Positions 39,338 through 51,700 of a DNA stretch of 64,000 bases are shown piece by piece. The notes under the pieces are model-generated. The model made no database searches. It had not been told where the DNA came from and saw nothing but the letters and a program-made list of their open reading frames with translations. A program made the translations under genes and the position numbers. Positions within the stretch are counted from its first letter, which is position 1; each line of letters begins with the position of its first letter. This DNA comes from Bugula neritina (taxonomy: Eukaryota > Bryozoa > Gymnolaemata > Cheilostomatida > Bugulidae), in assembly GCA_964035545.1 (NCBI GenBank), contig OZ037767.1, positions 22,137,628 through 22,201,627 of the forward strand. Reading direction: 5' to 3'.

Positions 39338-41725
39338 TTGCTGGATGCATGCTGTGCATGTATGAATTAGCTACTTAACAGGTCTGCTACTTGCAGTGTA
39401 GAGCTAGTTAAGTGGATGTTTCCAGGTTGTGGGTGTAGGGCTGCTCTCCATATCTCCTGTATGTTTATGTTATACTCCTCGCTGCTCGAAATAATGTGTG
39501 TTATGTACACAATTGGTTTGGTGGGCAATGATTTGTCATATAATATGAAATATGGTATCTGTCACTTTAATGGTTGACAAACTCCCTCCTTCCTTCTTCT
39601 GGTTACTCATCTCTCCATTGATTGTAAGGTTGTCTCAGCTGGGTTCAGATTTCTCTTTAGCTCATTTTTCTTATTATCCAAGATTAACAATATAATATGC
39701 ACTCATAGTAGTGTGATGCAATGCAAGCTGCAATATTAATGATACTATTATATTTTCTGTAATTATAGCCCTTGCTTTTATTGGTCACAATGATGCATCT
39801 TGATCATAACAATAATATAAATAATATCTCTAGTCAAGGATCACGAGATATTGTTGTAGCATGTACTGTTTACTAACAGTTCTGCTATGTTGATCATGCA
39901 CAGTACAAGTTTCTTAATCTGCAGTCCTATTATTTTTAATGACAGCTGATCGGTTGTTTTTTAATACTCTAGGGTGATGATGAAACACTGCCAAATCTGC
40001 ATTAACCCTGTGCTCCTAGCCACTTATACAAGTACACCAGATCTCTACTCTTACTGATGTCCTTCACATTGGACCATGGGACTTTTAATTTTCTTTTTCG
40101 CCTCACATTTTAATTGTTTATTGTACTGCCATGAACTCTGTCTCCTTTTTATTTAGCCATTACCAATTCGTCTTCAGCTCAGCAAGCCTTTTATAACTGT
40201 TTAACAGCTAGTAGTTTTTTCTGCTCTCTCGTGAGATATATTTATACTCATGTACCATAATTGGTCTTTAGCTCCATGATCAAATTATCTATACACTAAT
40301 ATATGCATTTTAAATATGATGTATACCTTCTTTTATTAATTACTAAGTACTGCACTGTAGTATTTTCATTAACTGTTGATAATTGTTAATAATTACCTTT
40401 TAAAACTTGACTTATATTGCTAGTATTTTTGACACATTATCAAAACACTTGAAGCAATAGATAAAATGAGGTTTATTTGTTAATTAAAAATATGCCATGA
40501 AAATTTTGATTATAATTATCAGCACTTTTCACTTTCAAGTAAAAACTTTCACTTATAAAAATATATGTTGGTATAAAATGACAAAAATAAAGGGGAAATT
40601 GCATAGTCAAACATTTAGTTCTACACAATCTTATTTATAGAACAAAGATAAAAGGAAGACATTGTTTAAAACCATTCTTCAAAGTTCATAGAATGTCGCA
40701 GAGAGTACTGTACGTGGTTCAGATGAGTTTGTGTAACTCAAAATCAATTACTGGTATATTCAAATGATAGACCAAGTTATCAAGCTACGAATTAACTAAA
40801 TTAGTGACTCTACAGGCACATCCCAACTAGTCCTGTGTTACAGTGAAAGCATGATATGTAAAGCATATGTACTATACCAACACTGCCGCTAATGCTAGAT
40901 AGACCATAAACAAAAACTATAGCATCTAAATTATATAGGCCAGGCTGGTACTTACTCATCAGTTTTAAGAGTGAATGCAACTTAAAATTGGAAAAAAAAT
41001 TCATAATTCGAATTATGTGCAAACAAAAATGGTTGATAAATGTTAGGACACAAAATATTGACTATGAAACTGGTTGAAGGGTAAAAATTAGAAGCAAAAA
41101 GATTCATAAAGCAATTAGCAAAACTTATAAAATATGTATGAGATTTACAACTTGTCTTATTTTAGACTCATCTGTCAGGCAAAAAACTAATTTGAGGTCA
41201 CAGATATTCAAAGGAAAGAGATATGGACAGAGACTAGCTCTAATAAAACTAAATATATATAAAATATATAGAACACCTTATTAACGATAAAAAAGTTGGA
41301 AATATTGAAGCTAAGCATAAATGTGTTGGGGTATATATAGAAAATATTCCACTGCTGTTTCGTGAAATCTCTGAAATCTTACAAACAGAATGTCATGTAT
41401 ACACAGATACAAAACTACAAATCAGGAGATTAAACAATTATTAATTTAAATGTGTGAGTTATCTTCTTCCTTAAAAAGTGAGGGTGTGGGGGAACTTGCA
41501 ATAATGGAAATTGGAGAAAAATAAGAAAATATTATCTGAAAGGAATATAAACCAAATAAGTAGGCGATGCTTTGTTGCAAATGTTGAGGAGTGGATAGTG
41601 AATATTCAAAGTATTTTGATCAGTTGCAAAATAGCAAGTATTGGGTTTGTAAGTAAAAAGTAAGATTCTTGTTTCACTGCTGCGACTCATATTGACATAG
41701 CCTCAGTTACAGAGAAACGAGAAGG
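39338..41725. other. Convergent intergenic region
   Basis: This lies between two gene 3' ends, so it should contain both 3' UTRs. No coding frame, hairpin or repeat with clear limits was seen. A TTTATT at 40472-40477 could be the polyadenylation signal of the minus-strand gene, but it is far from its stop codon. Confidence 0.45.
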
Positions 41726-44700
41726 TCAGCGTACAGAATCGTATCGAGTTGTGCTGTAAACAGAGTGCTCATGCTTACTTCCTAATGTCTCTCTACAGCT
41801 CCTGTACTTGCCAATAAAGAATGATCTGTTGAGGAATAATATCACCATGGCGATAGCACCCACAATGCCTAGCACAACACCAAGTACAATGTATGTTTCA
41901 CCTTTTGGAGGCTTTTTACACACCAAGTCAGCCAGAGTGAAACTCATCAGTGGTGATCCAACCTAGACAGCAACAAGACCAACTGAAATGGCATTTCTTA
42001 GGCTTCACTCAACTCAGAGCACACAAATCTAGTTAGGGTTTGCTATGACTTATCAGCATTTCAATGAAAGTTCTAAACTTTCCTTGGTGGAAAATAAATT
42101 ATTATTTTCACCAGAAAAGCTCATAATATATCATTTTAGAATGTTTCATGCAACCAAGTGACTTTTGTATTGTAAGACCCACTACATCTAACATGTTTGT
42201 GGTGAACTCTTCTTGTACTTTCTCATATATGTTACTTCCATTGGCACTGTACTTTTAAGTAACGTAAATTTAGTGAGTTCACAGATAAACCTCGATTTAA
42301 GAAGTTTTCGGTGGTCCCTCTCACAGCATTTCTTACAATTGAAAATGTTTGTAAACTACTTATGAACAATCTTACTAACTACAAGTGAATTAAGTTAAAG
42401 ATAGGATAAGACCTTAACTTCTTACCATAGTGTCTAAGGGGGCTGATGAACAGGTTAGCTTATTGATGTCTTTCACTAGAGTCTTGTTATCAGTATTCAA
42501 CCATCTCCAGAGGTCATGGACAGAGCAGTCACATGCAATAGGGTTCTCTGTAAATACACAAGCACTTATACATGTTATACTATATCACGAATTAAAATTG
42601 GCAGAATAGAGTTTTATTCCAAAAATATTAAACCATATGAATATTTACAAAAAAATAATGAATACAGGAATAAGAGATAAGAATTAAATTAGATTCAGAG
42701 ATTAGAGTAACCAGCACAGTTTTAAACACATGCATCTCCACTAAATATTTAGGTCACACTTATATTATATTAAATTCATAGCTAAACTATTCAATACTAG
42801 GACTGGGCAGTAATACCTCAACAACAAGTAAGAACAAATATCAAACTCAAATAGCACTTGTTAAAGTTTTGGCAAAATTCCTTAGCATCAACTTATGAAA
42901 AGTCAATATTTGATAGTTTCTTTGACAAAGAGGTAAGAATAAAGCTGTGTAGTAACTTATTAGCCCAAAGTACACAAATCACAGCATCTAACATAATAAT
43001 CTACATAGCCCAGGGCAGTGCTAATTAACTAATGCAGTGTATATTAACTAAATTTGCATTGCTGTATGCATAAACATATATATTACAATACAAAGATAGA
43101 TGTAATGATTATTTTTATATGCATTTGCAAAACCCATCATGTACATGTATGTTTTAGACTAGAGCTGCAGTTGCTGGAGATGTCACCTTTTTTATGCTAA
43201 AGTGTACCAAGTGGGAAAAGACATTAAAATGGAGCAGCTAAAACTGCAATACATGCCAACCCCATCCAAGGGCTTAAAAGTGCAGGGTTAGTAGGTCAGA
43301 AGTACCCGGATGCAGGAATACAACCCTAAGGAGTAGTTACAAGATAAGTTTAAGAAAAAACTTAGGCTATGTGTTGTGAATGTGATAAGTGGCAAGATGG
43401 TTAACGGATTTTAATAGTTTCAAAATTTTTAAGTTACAGTATTCTTTCTCTAAACTCCAATTTTTTTAAACATTGATAAAGCTGGTAAAACTTCAAAGAA
43501 TCTGTGAGCCAAGTTGTAAAATCTCAATAGTTGATGCATGGAAATACACTCCTTTTTAACTTCTTCCAATTATACTATTTGATAGATATGTACCGTGCTA
43601 CTAGTAAATACTGTTACCAGCTAGCTAAAACTCAAGCATGTAGTTCGGTTGATGGCATTACAACATGGAATATGGCAAAATTGAAAGACAATTTTTTTGA
43701 TTTTGTGAATTAATATTTACATTATGTCTGAAATAGTAATACATAAAGCTCACTTTGAAAAAAAAAAACTACACAAAGGTATAGTAAAAGAAAAAAAAGA
43801 TAAAAAGTAGAGGTGGAATGTGGAAGAATAAGGCATGGGTTGATAGCAAAGAGGAGGTGTAGAAAATAGGAGTGTTGTAGGGGTAAAATATGAAATTAGA
43901 ATGTGTGTAAAGAATATATCACAGCTTTTCCAAGCTTCGCATTATGCAAATGGAGTTTTCATTTGGTGTTTGGAAACAGTTACATTGAATGAAACTATAA
44001 CCATAAGTTTATGCAAACCGCAACCAGAAAATTTATCCGTATGAGCATCCATTCCCATAATGTGAAGTCATGGAAACACTGTATATGAGTAACGAAGATG
44101 AACATATCTATAACTTACTATATAGAGTTACTGTTTGCAGCTGTCCCCGCCCCCCATTATACATTAGGCTAAGGTTGAACAGCAGGCTATTGTCTATACG
44201 AGTCATGCTGTTCCAGTGCAGATTTAGTATCTTCAGCTTCTTTAGTGCCAGCAGATTAAAGGCCACTCTACAACATAATTCTGAATGATCTTTTAAGAAA
44301 GTTTCTAATATATTGTCCAAGTAGCCTTAATATAATGCATGTGCTTTCAGTATGAAGTATCTGAAAGTATATAAGTATAAGAAAAAGTAACTACTTCAGA
44401 AAGTTGTTGTTAGATGGCGTGTAATATTCTGGCAACTTTCAGTGAGTCAGATGACTACCTTGGCAGGTGGCTGAGCATAAGTGACAGAATAACATGTTAC
44501 AAGATGACAACTGACTGAGAGTATGAATCCCTACATGAGCAGGTGGCTGTTTACATTCAACTGTGAGTCAAAGAGTGAAGTGATGAAAGACTTCAGCAGG
44601 TTGGTTTAGAGACCACACACACAGCTTTACAAAATGTGTACAGTTCTCACCGTGGCAGGTGGTTGTATGACAGATCTAAGATCTCCAAGTTTGTCATATT

Positions 44701-46655
44701 ATCAAAGAAGTCTACGGGTAGACCGTCAATCCTATTGTTGCTCATAGACAGACTCACCAGAGACTCCATTGAACTGTTTGTAAAAATTACGTCCAGCATT
44801 TCAAAAACCTGAGACCAAACATAAGAAAAAGGTAAAAAAGAAAGTTGTGTCAAGGAAGTATGTATGAATTTCTATTTTTACATGAGTTTTTTATAGCAGA
44901 TAGACAAGGGCTCATGTGCACAATAGCATAACCAATCAAGATGCAGAATCCAAGTATATTTTCACAGTCACCAGCCAATTACTGCTCTTTCAACACTACC
45001 CTAAAAACCTCCAACCTGTTTCTCCCTAACACACATTGATACTGAGTTTGGTAATCAACTTGTTAAAAGCCGATGTTTGTAAATTTATGAAAAACAACAA
45101 ACCTCGCTAGAGTTTTTATCTGCTGTGGCCAATGGTGCAAAAGCATTGTTTAAAGACAGAGTGGTGAGCTGGGAGTGATTGAAAACCCTGGGATGGTCAA
45201 CATTGGCATTAAAGTTCCAGTCATTATCGTCTAAAATTAGAGTTTTCAAGTTCCTCATGTAATGGAAAGCCCCGGGATCAATTCTGCAGAGAAAAATAGA
45301 AAAAGACGTCTTCAAACCCAGATAAATAAAATTGAAGGATATCAACATTTTAAAGCAATGCGAAAATCATTGATTAAAACAAAAACATTTATTATCATAT
45401 TATAACCACACAACTGATTTCTTTTTCAATCATCAATTCTTAAATTAAATAAGTTGATTTATCTGCCAAGAAACAATAATTTAGAGGTAAAAAAACAAAA
45501 TATTTGTTGACTTTCATGAATTTTCAACATGAAAAAAATTAAAGGTAGTAGAATTTGATAAATAGTCTAGATATGAAGAGTGTGCATTTGTGTGAAAAGT
45601 TAGCAGAATGAGCATGCAATAGTTAATAGCCAAACTGCAAGAAACAGAAGGTGCAGTATAATTGGGGTAATTACCAATTGAAGTGAGCAGATATAGCAAT
45701 AAAATACCATAACTAATGAGCTCAATCACTGTAATTACATAACAAATTCTGATAGGTAATAAAGTGTTCTAGCAGACTGAATCTAAGCAGTAACTAGGAG
45801 AAACCTAAAGATATTGTACGTAAATTACTGTCTGCAATAAGTTTACAGTCTGCAGTACGAATGGGATGACCCACTTTTTTATGTTATTATTAGACAGGTT
45901 GTAGGTGTGGAGGCTATCATGGCGGACAGCTCCGAGAGAGTTTCTGCCCAGATATGGAATATTGTGCCCAGTAAAGACAACTTTTGTAAGATTAGGATTC
46001 CTTTGCCCAAAATCTTGAAGATCTTCAAATGCTATAACATATATAGATATGTGAAATGAAAAACAACTTGATAAAGATAATTTAGAATAAAATTAAACCT
46101 GCAAGGAGACAGCGGTACCTGGCTGCCTTAACCAAATAAGACAGAATGCCGCAGGGTACAAGAAGCACTAGGAGTGGGTGGGACACAATGAATTGAAAAT
46201 TCACATATTCCACAAAACTATAATTTAGCTGGTTTCTAGATAATCAAATAGAAATTATTTGTATTTGAGAATTTAACAAAAAACGAGCAGGTGTAAAAAA
46301 AAATTTGGAAAAACACAGGCTGGGTGAAGCTCATCAATCATTTTAAAAAAACGTAACAAAATTTAGTTAATTATTAGCTCAAAGTTTTCAATGAGCACTT
46401 GATTCCTGAACAATAAATCACACTAAAACAGCAGACTCTAAAAATTCATACTGATTTTTGTTGCTCCGGTTATAAAAAGTGAGCTTAATTGTTTATACAG
46501 CTTTTGTAGATCTAAAGAAAGTGTAGGAAACACTAACTCATGTGATCCTGAGAGTTGCTGCATACTAGCTCAGTGTCCGACTCAGTGCAGTGGAGAATTA
46601 CAGAAGGAATGATTCCAACAATGAGTATGACGGAAGACTGGAGTAATATTAGCAT
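41726..46655 (-). CDS. TPBG-like: Trophoblast glycoprotein (TPBG/5T4)-like LRR membrane protein
   Basis: Seven exons with fully consistent phases give 373 residues: 46655-46538, 46031-45875, 45283-45103, 44808-44651, 44267-44119, 42547-42426 and 41962-41726. Exon 1 is a signal peptide (MLILLQSSVILIVGII) plus a short LRRNT. LRRs run from about 40 to 254 (NLSNNNIKKIDPGAF, LEILDLSYNHLPR, LKILNLHWN) around a hydrophilic insert with NxS/T sites, the place where TPBG has its insert. The LRRCT cap starts KNPIACDC, the last paired Cys is at about 310, and one membrane segment is at 319-339. The juxtamembrane ILFLNR and the short basic tail (YRSCRETLGSKHEHS) parallel TPBG. TPBG modulates Wnt signalling at the plasma membrane in vertebrates; a similar role here is inference. 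Vertebrate TPBG coding sequence is normally in one exon; this one has six introns. Confidence 0.85.
43995..44076. repeat. Uninterrupted copy of the dispersed repeat seen at 5620-5885
   Basis: Shares TATGCAAAC(C/T)GCAACCA and CATAATGTGAAGTCATG with the copy at 5620-5885, without the 176-bp insertion. It lies in intron 5 of the TPBG-like gene. Confidence 0.6.
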
Positions 46656-47199
46656 GCCTAAAACAATCGACACATATAAAACGCCTGAAGTGTTACGAGT
46701 ACTACTAACAAAAAATATTTACATGCACACAAAAGATGGAATTATTTTTGAAAAATTGAGATTTCCTGTTTTTTTTACATGAATGTAAATTATATATAAC
46801 ATGATTCAAGACACAGTTGCTTCTTTTTGCCTAAACAAAGTGGTCTACCTTTACTCATTCCCTCCTAAGAAAATAATTAAAAATGGGGCACTATCAATAA
46901 ATATAAAATAATATACGTTAACATATAATGTATATTAGCAAATTTCAACTTGGAAGTAATAAGTTCCCAATGGCAATATAATTATTATATTGCCGATGGG
47001 ATTGACTTGCAAACCTTTTATAGCATCTTTCCTAGTTTTTACTATTTATAATTATTTTTATACTAAGAAAGTTTTACATTGGTTGGTCAGAAAGGAAACA
47101 ATGTCAACTGGGTTTAGACATCTGAAAACAAATAACAAAAATAAAATTAAATAATTATTACTATAACTATTAGCAATTATTATTATGAGAATCACTATC
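46656..47199. other. 5' flank of the TPBG-like gene
   Basis: AT-rich spacer between the TPBG-like start codon and the 5' LTR, probably carrying the promoter. It contains a near-palindrome at 46972-46994 and no defensible core promoter motif. Confidence 0.4.
46972..46994. repeat. Perfect 11-bp inverted repeat, one-base centre
   Basis: GGCAATATAAT, one T, then its complement. With two mismatches the symmetry extends about six more bases each side. It could be a hairpin or the remains of a small inverted-repeat transposon. Confidence 0.7.
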
Positions 47200-47203
47200 A
47201 TAA
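47200..47203. repeat. Target site duplication, left copy (ATAA)
   Basis: ATAA directly before the TG of the 5' LTR matches ATAA directly after the CA of the 3' LTR at 54653-54656. Four bases in an AT-rich flank is weak alone but fits both precise LTR ends. Confidence 0.7.
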
Positions 47204-47509
47204 TGTGGTGGCTCGTGGAGCTACCAGCAACACAATACGCAAGGTTGCGTATTGACCCGGAACCATGTATTAGCCAATTAGCTAGGTTGTTTTATGAGTA
47301 ATAGTAGCAGCTTCGCGCTACTAGCTCAGTTGAGGATAGTGCTGTAAATTAAATAGACGTGCGTATCATTACTGTTGTACATTAGATTTTATTATGTATT
47401 CTTGTATTAAAATATAACGATATCTACTCGACTTAACTCGGTGAAGTTTCTCTAGTGATAAATAGACTCTCTTGGTGGCACATCGATCCTAAAACTGAAA
47501 ATCATAACA
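47204..47509 (+). repeat. 5' LTR of the Ty3/gypsy element
   Basis: 306 bp, starting TGTGGTGG and ending CATAACA. By eye it is identical to the 3' LTR except for one T/C difference. It should carry the element promoter; no TATA box is clear. Confidence 0.96.
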
Positions 47510-47510
47510 G

Positions 47511-47528
47511 TGGTGGCAGCGGTGGGAT
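47511..47528 (+). promoter_or_regulatory. Primer binding site, tRNA-Leu
   Basis: TGGTGGCAGCGGTGGGAT starts two bases after the LTR. It is complementary over 18 bases to the CCA-bearing 3' end of an animal tRNA-Leu(AAG), as I recall that tRNA. This is where minus-strand DNA synthesis would be primed. Confidence 0.85.
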
Positions 47529-47542
47529 AGTGTACATCAAAG

Positions 47543-48709
47543 ATGGAGACTGAAAATGCTAGAATGCAACCACCCCCAGTAGAAGGTGAGCGTAGAAATG
47601 CTGTTAATCCTGTAAATCGTGAGGGAGAAGAAGCTTATAGACATTGCTTGAAAGCTCCCACCTTTACTGGGTCGGAAGATGTCGAACAATTTATACAAGA
47701 ATTTAGAGAGGTAATGGAGGTTGCTCAATGGCCGCATAGAGTGGCCCTTATCCAATTGCGGAGAGCGGTGACGGAACAAGCCAAGCCGTACGGAGTGGGA
47801 ACGGACGTAAACGGGATACTGGCTGCGCTGCGGGCCCGTTTTGGCATCTCCGCAATAGACGCTAGGACCAAGCTGGAGAGATTGTGCCGCACCCCGCGGA
47901 CCTCGCTGCAAGAACATGCCGCGACGGTGAAGAAGTTGGCGCAGATTGCATATAGCGATCTGCCAGCACAACACCAAGAGCGTTACACCTATGACGCCTT
48001 TGTCCAGTCACTAAACGACCTGGGCTTACACCATCAACTACGAGCTAAAGGGATAACCAGAATAGAGGATGCCCTGAAGGCTGGAGAAGCTTACCTGTTG
48101 GCTACCCAAATGCATCAAGCACGACGGAACCCACCAGTAGTTGGAGTCAGCGCTGCCAGGGCTACGACAGGTCCCGAAGCCCTCCCGCTAGAAGCCGAAG
48201 TGGACCGTATGGTAGAGATGCTGGGACAACTGGTAACCATTCTGGCCGGTGCTGGCCCCGGTCAGGCCCTGCGGGTGCCCCCAACGCCTGTGGGGCAGGG
48301 CTGGAGTAGCGCTGATCAGGACCAGGGACAGAAAGGACGACCCCAATATCAGGGGGCGTTAAACTGTCACGGCCCGCGGACACTCCCTCCCCGCGGGCCG
48401 CAACTGAAGGAGTATGGTGGGACACGCCGTCGTCTGTCCGTACGGACACGACGGAACACTCCACCCGAGTGGCAGGTACCACGCAGGACTAGTAGGCCCG
48501 CACAACGGCCGAGTACCTTCTCCCTGCCACTCGCTAACCGGTTCCACCGGTTACCTCGGGAAGAGGAGCCCGCCACTGAAATGGAGCCAGAAGGCCCAGT
48601 GGAGAGCCCCAAACCCCGCCGGCACCAACCTCGCCGCCGGAAGCCCCGTAAACCACGGGTGAAACCCCCGCCGTCCTGTCAATTCAGGATAGCACATGCG
48701 GGGGGGTGA
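47543..48709 (+). CDS. gag: Gag of the Ty3/gypsy element
   Basis: 388 residues beginning METENARMQ. About residues 30-190 match the Ty3 capsid (retrotrans_gag) type, with FTGSEDVEQFIQEF, RLCRTPRTSLQEH and the final RIEDALKAGEAYLLA. The C-terminal third is Pro- and Arg-rich and basic, and could bind RNA. I see no CCHC zinc knuckle, which many Gag proteins have; the closest is a lone NCHG. The TGA stop at 48707-48709 directly follows a run of seven G, and pol continues in the -1 frame from there. Confidence 0.9.
   Translation: METENARMQPPPVEGERRNAVNPVNREGEEAYRHCLKAPTFTGSEDVEQFIQEFREVMEVAQWPHRVALIQLRRAVTEQAKPYGVGTDVNGILAALRARFGISAIDARTKLERLCRTPRTSLQEHAATVKKLAQIAYSDLPAQHQERYTYDAFVQSLNDLGLHHQLRAKGITRIEDALKAGEAYLLATQMHQARRNPPVVGVSAARATTGPEALPLEAEVDRMVEMLGQLVTILAGAGPGQALRVPPTPVGQGWSSADQDQGQKGRPQYQGALNCHGPRTLPPRGPQLKEYGGTRRRLSVRTRRNTPPEWQVPRRTSRPAQRPSTFSLPLANRFHRLPREEEPATEMEPEGPVESPKPRRHQPRRRKPRKPRVKPPPSCQFRIAHAGG
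48700..48706 (+). promoter_or_regulatory. Candidate -1 ribosomal frameshift heptamer (G GGG GGG)
   Basis: Seven G in the exact X XXY YYZ register of the gag frame, with the gag stop as the next codon. The pol frame is open from 48652, so a -1 slip here yields Gag-Pol. An all-G slip site is unusual, and a one-base length change in the run would have the same effect. Confidence 0.5.
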
Positions 48710-51700
48710 AAGTACAACCACATGGAGAGAGCTATTTCCTACCCGGAAAGGTGACCGGCAACGCCGTCACTTTCCTGCTCGACTCCGGTTGTACTACCAA
48801 CCATCTCAGTCGTAGAGTCTTTGAGGCACTGCCCCGCCGGGACAGGGATAGAGTACGACCGTATACTGGGGAACATGGCACCCTGGCAGACGGGTCATGT
48901 ATTCCCTTTTATGGTATTATCGAGCTCCCTGGGCGTGTCAGAGACCAGGCTGTACAGGAGACCTTTGTCATAGGCCAACTGGAGGAAGATGCTATCCTCG
49001 GAATGCCCTTCTTGAAGCAACACCAGTGCCGAATAGACTTTAGCAAGTCGGTGGTGCTGATGGGCGGGCGAGAACTCGCCTGTGTGGATAAGTTTGGGCG
49101 TCCTCTGGTGGGCGGTGTTCAGGTAGTTCGAAACTGCACCGTGCCCGGACGCTCCAGAGCTACTATCCACTGCCGAGTGAACAGCAACCGGATAGCCAGG
49201 CTCGGGGTCGTTGAAGGCGCGCACGAAAGGATCCAACTCGCCAGTAGTTTAAACCGACTAACTGAGCGAGGGGAGGTCTTAGTGCAGTGTGTCAACCCCT
49301 TTACCGAGCCCATTGAGCTCCCAGCTGGATCAATGCTGGGCCAGTTCCACTCCGTCCAGGAAGAGGACGTGGGCCCGTCGCTAGGTGACGCGACGGAGGC
49401 ACCCCCTCGACACCCTATTCAGGGACGAGGGGCAGTCCCAACACATCTCCGGGAGTTATATGAAACAGCCTGCGGCGGCTGCGCGAGTAACAGAGAACGC
49501 CAAGTTATGGCTAAGTTACTACGCGACTACGGTGATGTGTTCAGCAGCGGAGAGCATGACGTGGGACTGACTGGAATTGTCAGACACGAAATACCGCTGA
49601 CTGCAGGGACAGTCCCTGTCCGGCAGCCCACACGCAGGCTGGGGCCGGAGAAAGAGAAGGAGGTTAGCCGACAAGTACGGGATCTTCTGGACCGGGGACT
49701 GATAGAGCCCGCCCATAGTGCGTGGAGCTCGCCAGTCGTACTGGTCCGGAAGAAAGACGGCAGTTGGCGGTTCTGTGTGGATTACCGCAAACTCAATAGC
49801 GTAACCATACAGGACGCCTACCCTCTACCTCGTATTGACGAGTCATTGGACGCCCTAGCCGGCAGCAAGTACTTCAGTACGTTAGACTTGCTAAGCGGCT
49901 ATTGGCAAGTTCCTCTGAGTCCCGACGCCCAAGAGAAGGCGGCGTTTATCACACGGGACGGGCTGTGGAAGTGGAAGGTGCTGCCCTTCGGGTTAACCTC
50001 CGCCCCAGCCACCTTCCAGAGGCTGATGGAACAAGTCCTTAGCGGACTCCATTGGAAGACACTGCTGGTCTACCTCGATGATGTCATCGTAATCTCTCCA
50101 GACTTCGAGACACATGTCAGTCGTCTGCAGGAGGTTTTCGAGAGACTCCGAGGTGCCGGTCTTAAGCTCAAACCTTCCAAGTGCGCTCTATTGCAGCCGG
50201 AGGTCAAGTACCTGGGGCACGTTGTTGGTCGAAACGGCGTGGCAACGGATCCTGAAAAGGTACGGGCGGTAGAAGACTGGGTCACCCCCCAAGACTTGAC
50301 CGGACTCCGGGCTTTCTTGGGGCTGGTAGGGTATTACAGGCAATACATACCGGACTTTGCGGGCATAGCCCAGCCGTTAAACCGGCTCACCGCAAAGGGA
50401 GTGACGTGGCAGTGGACCCCAGTCGAACAAGAAGCGTTCGACCGCCTCAAGGGCTGCCTACTAACGGCGCCCATCTTGGCCTACCCAGACCCCACTCTGG
50501 AGTACATCCTCGACACGGACGCCAGTGACCAAAATGTTGGCGCTGTGCTGTCACAAGTGCAGGAAGGCCGAGAGGTAGTAGTAGCCTACTACAGCAAGTC
50601 TCTCTCACCCGCTGAACGAAATTACTGCACTACCCGCAAGGAGCTGCTGGCAGTAATCAAGTCAGTGAAGCACTTCAGACCATACCTATACGGCAGGAAG
50701 TTCCGGCTGCGTACGGATCATGCCTCGCTGATCTGGTTGTGCAAGAGAGCAGAGCCCTCTAGTCAGGTCGCCCGGTGGCTCGAAATCCTAGCTGAATTCT
50801 CATACCGGATCGAACATCGACCGGGCAAGAGACACAGCAATGAGGATGGGTTGAGTCGCCGACCTGACGGAGGTTGCAAACAGTGTCTCAACATCGAGAG
50901 GAGGGATGGAGGTCCCCCGCGATGCGAGTTGGAGACGCTGGCTCATCACGGAGCACCGTTTGACTGGGACCAGGGTCAACTCAGGCAAGGAGTTGATGAG
51001 TCCCCGGAGGATGTACAAAACCTCCGCGCCAACCCTGTACTGGCCGGTAATGTTCGAGAGCTGAAGAAGCTCCAAGAAGAGCTGCCTGGAGTCGTGGCAG
51101 ACATATACCGGGCCAAAAGGGAAGGGCGACGACCCAGCGAGGAACGCATACGACAGGGATGCGCCGAGTTCCGGCTATACTGTCAGCGTTGGGACTCGCT
51201 GCGGATCGGGCAGGATGGGTTACTAACCATCTCCCTAGCTGCCAGCGGCAGACACCCGGAAAGGAAGAGGGTAGTCTGCCCCACGGCCATCCGCCGTGAG
51301 TTGATTTGGGATACTCACAAACAGGCCCACGCAGGGGTCAAGAGAGTGATATCCAAATTACGACTCCGGTGGTATTGGCCGCAAATGGAGCGTGACGTCC
51401 GACTCAGAGTCAAACAGTGTGAGATCTGCCAGGCCAGTAAGCATAGCCGCCCCCCTGGTGAAGCAGGACGGCGGAGGCTATATGCTGGTAGGCCCTGGCA
51501 AGTAGTCGCTGTAGACCTGGTCGGACCCATGCCCCTGACCCCCAGAGGCAATAATTGGATCCTAGTACTAACCGACCACTTTACTAGGTGGGCGGATGCT
51601 CTGGCTATCCCAGATGCATCAGCCCCAACAGTGGCCAGGGCACTAGACCAACATGTATTCTGTTATTTTGGGCTCCCCGAACAGATACACTCTGATCAAG

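Noticed and set aside
42550-44107. Search for an extra LRR exon between exons 5 and 6 of the TPBG-like gene
   Set aside because: Using the consensus donor at 44118 (gtaagt) makes the last LRR run directly into the LRRCT cap in phase, so no extra exon is needed.
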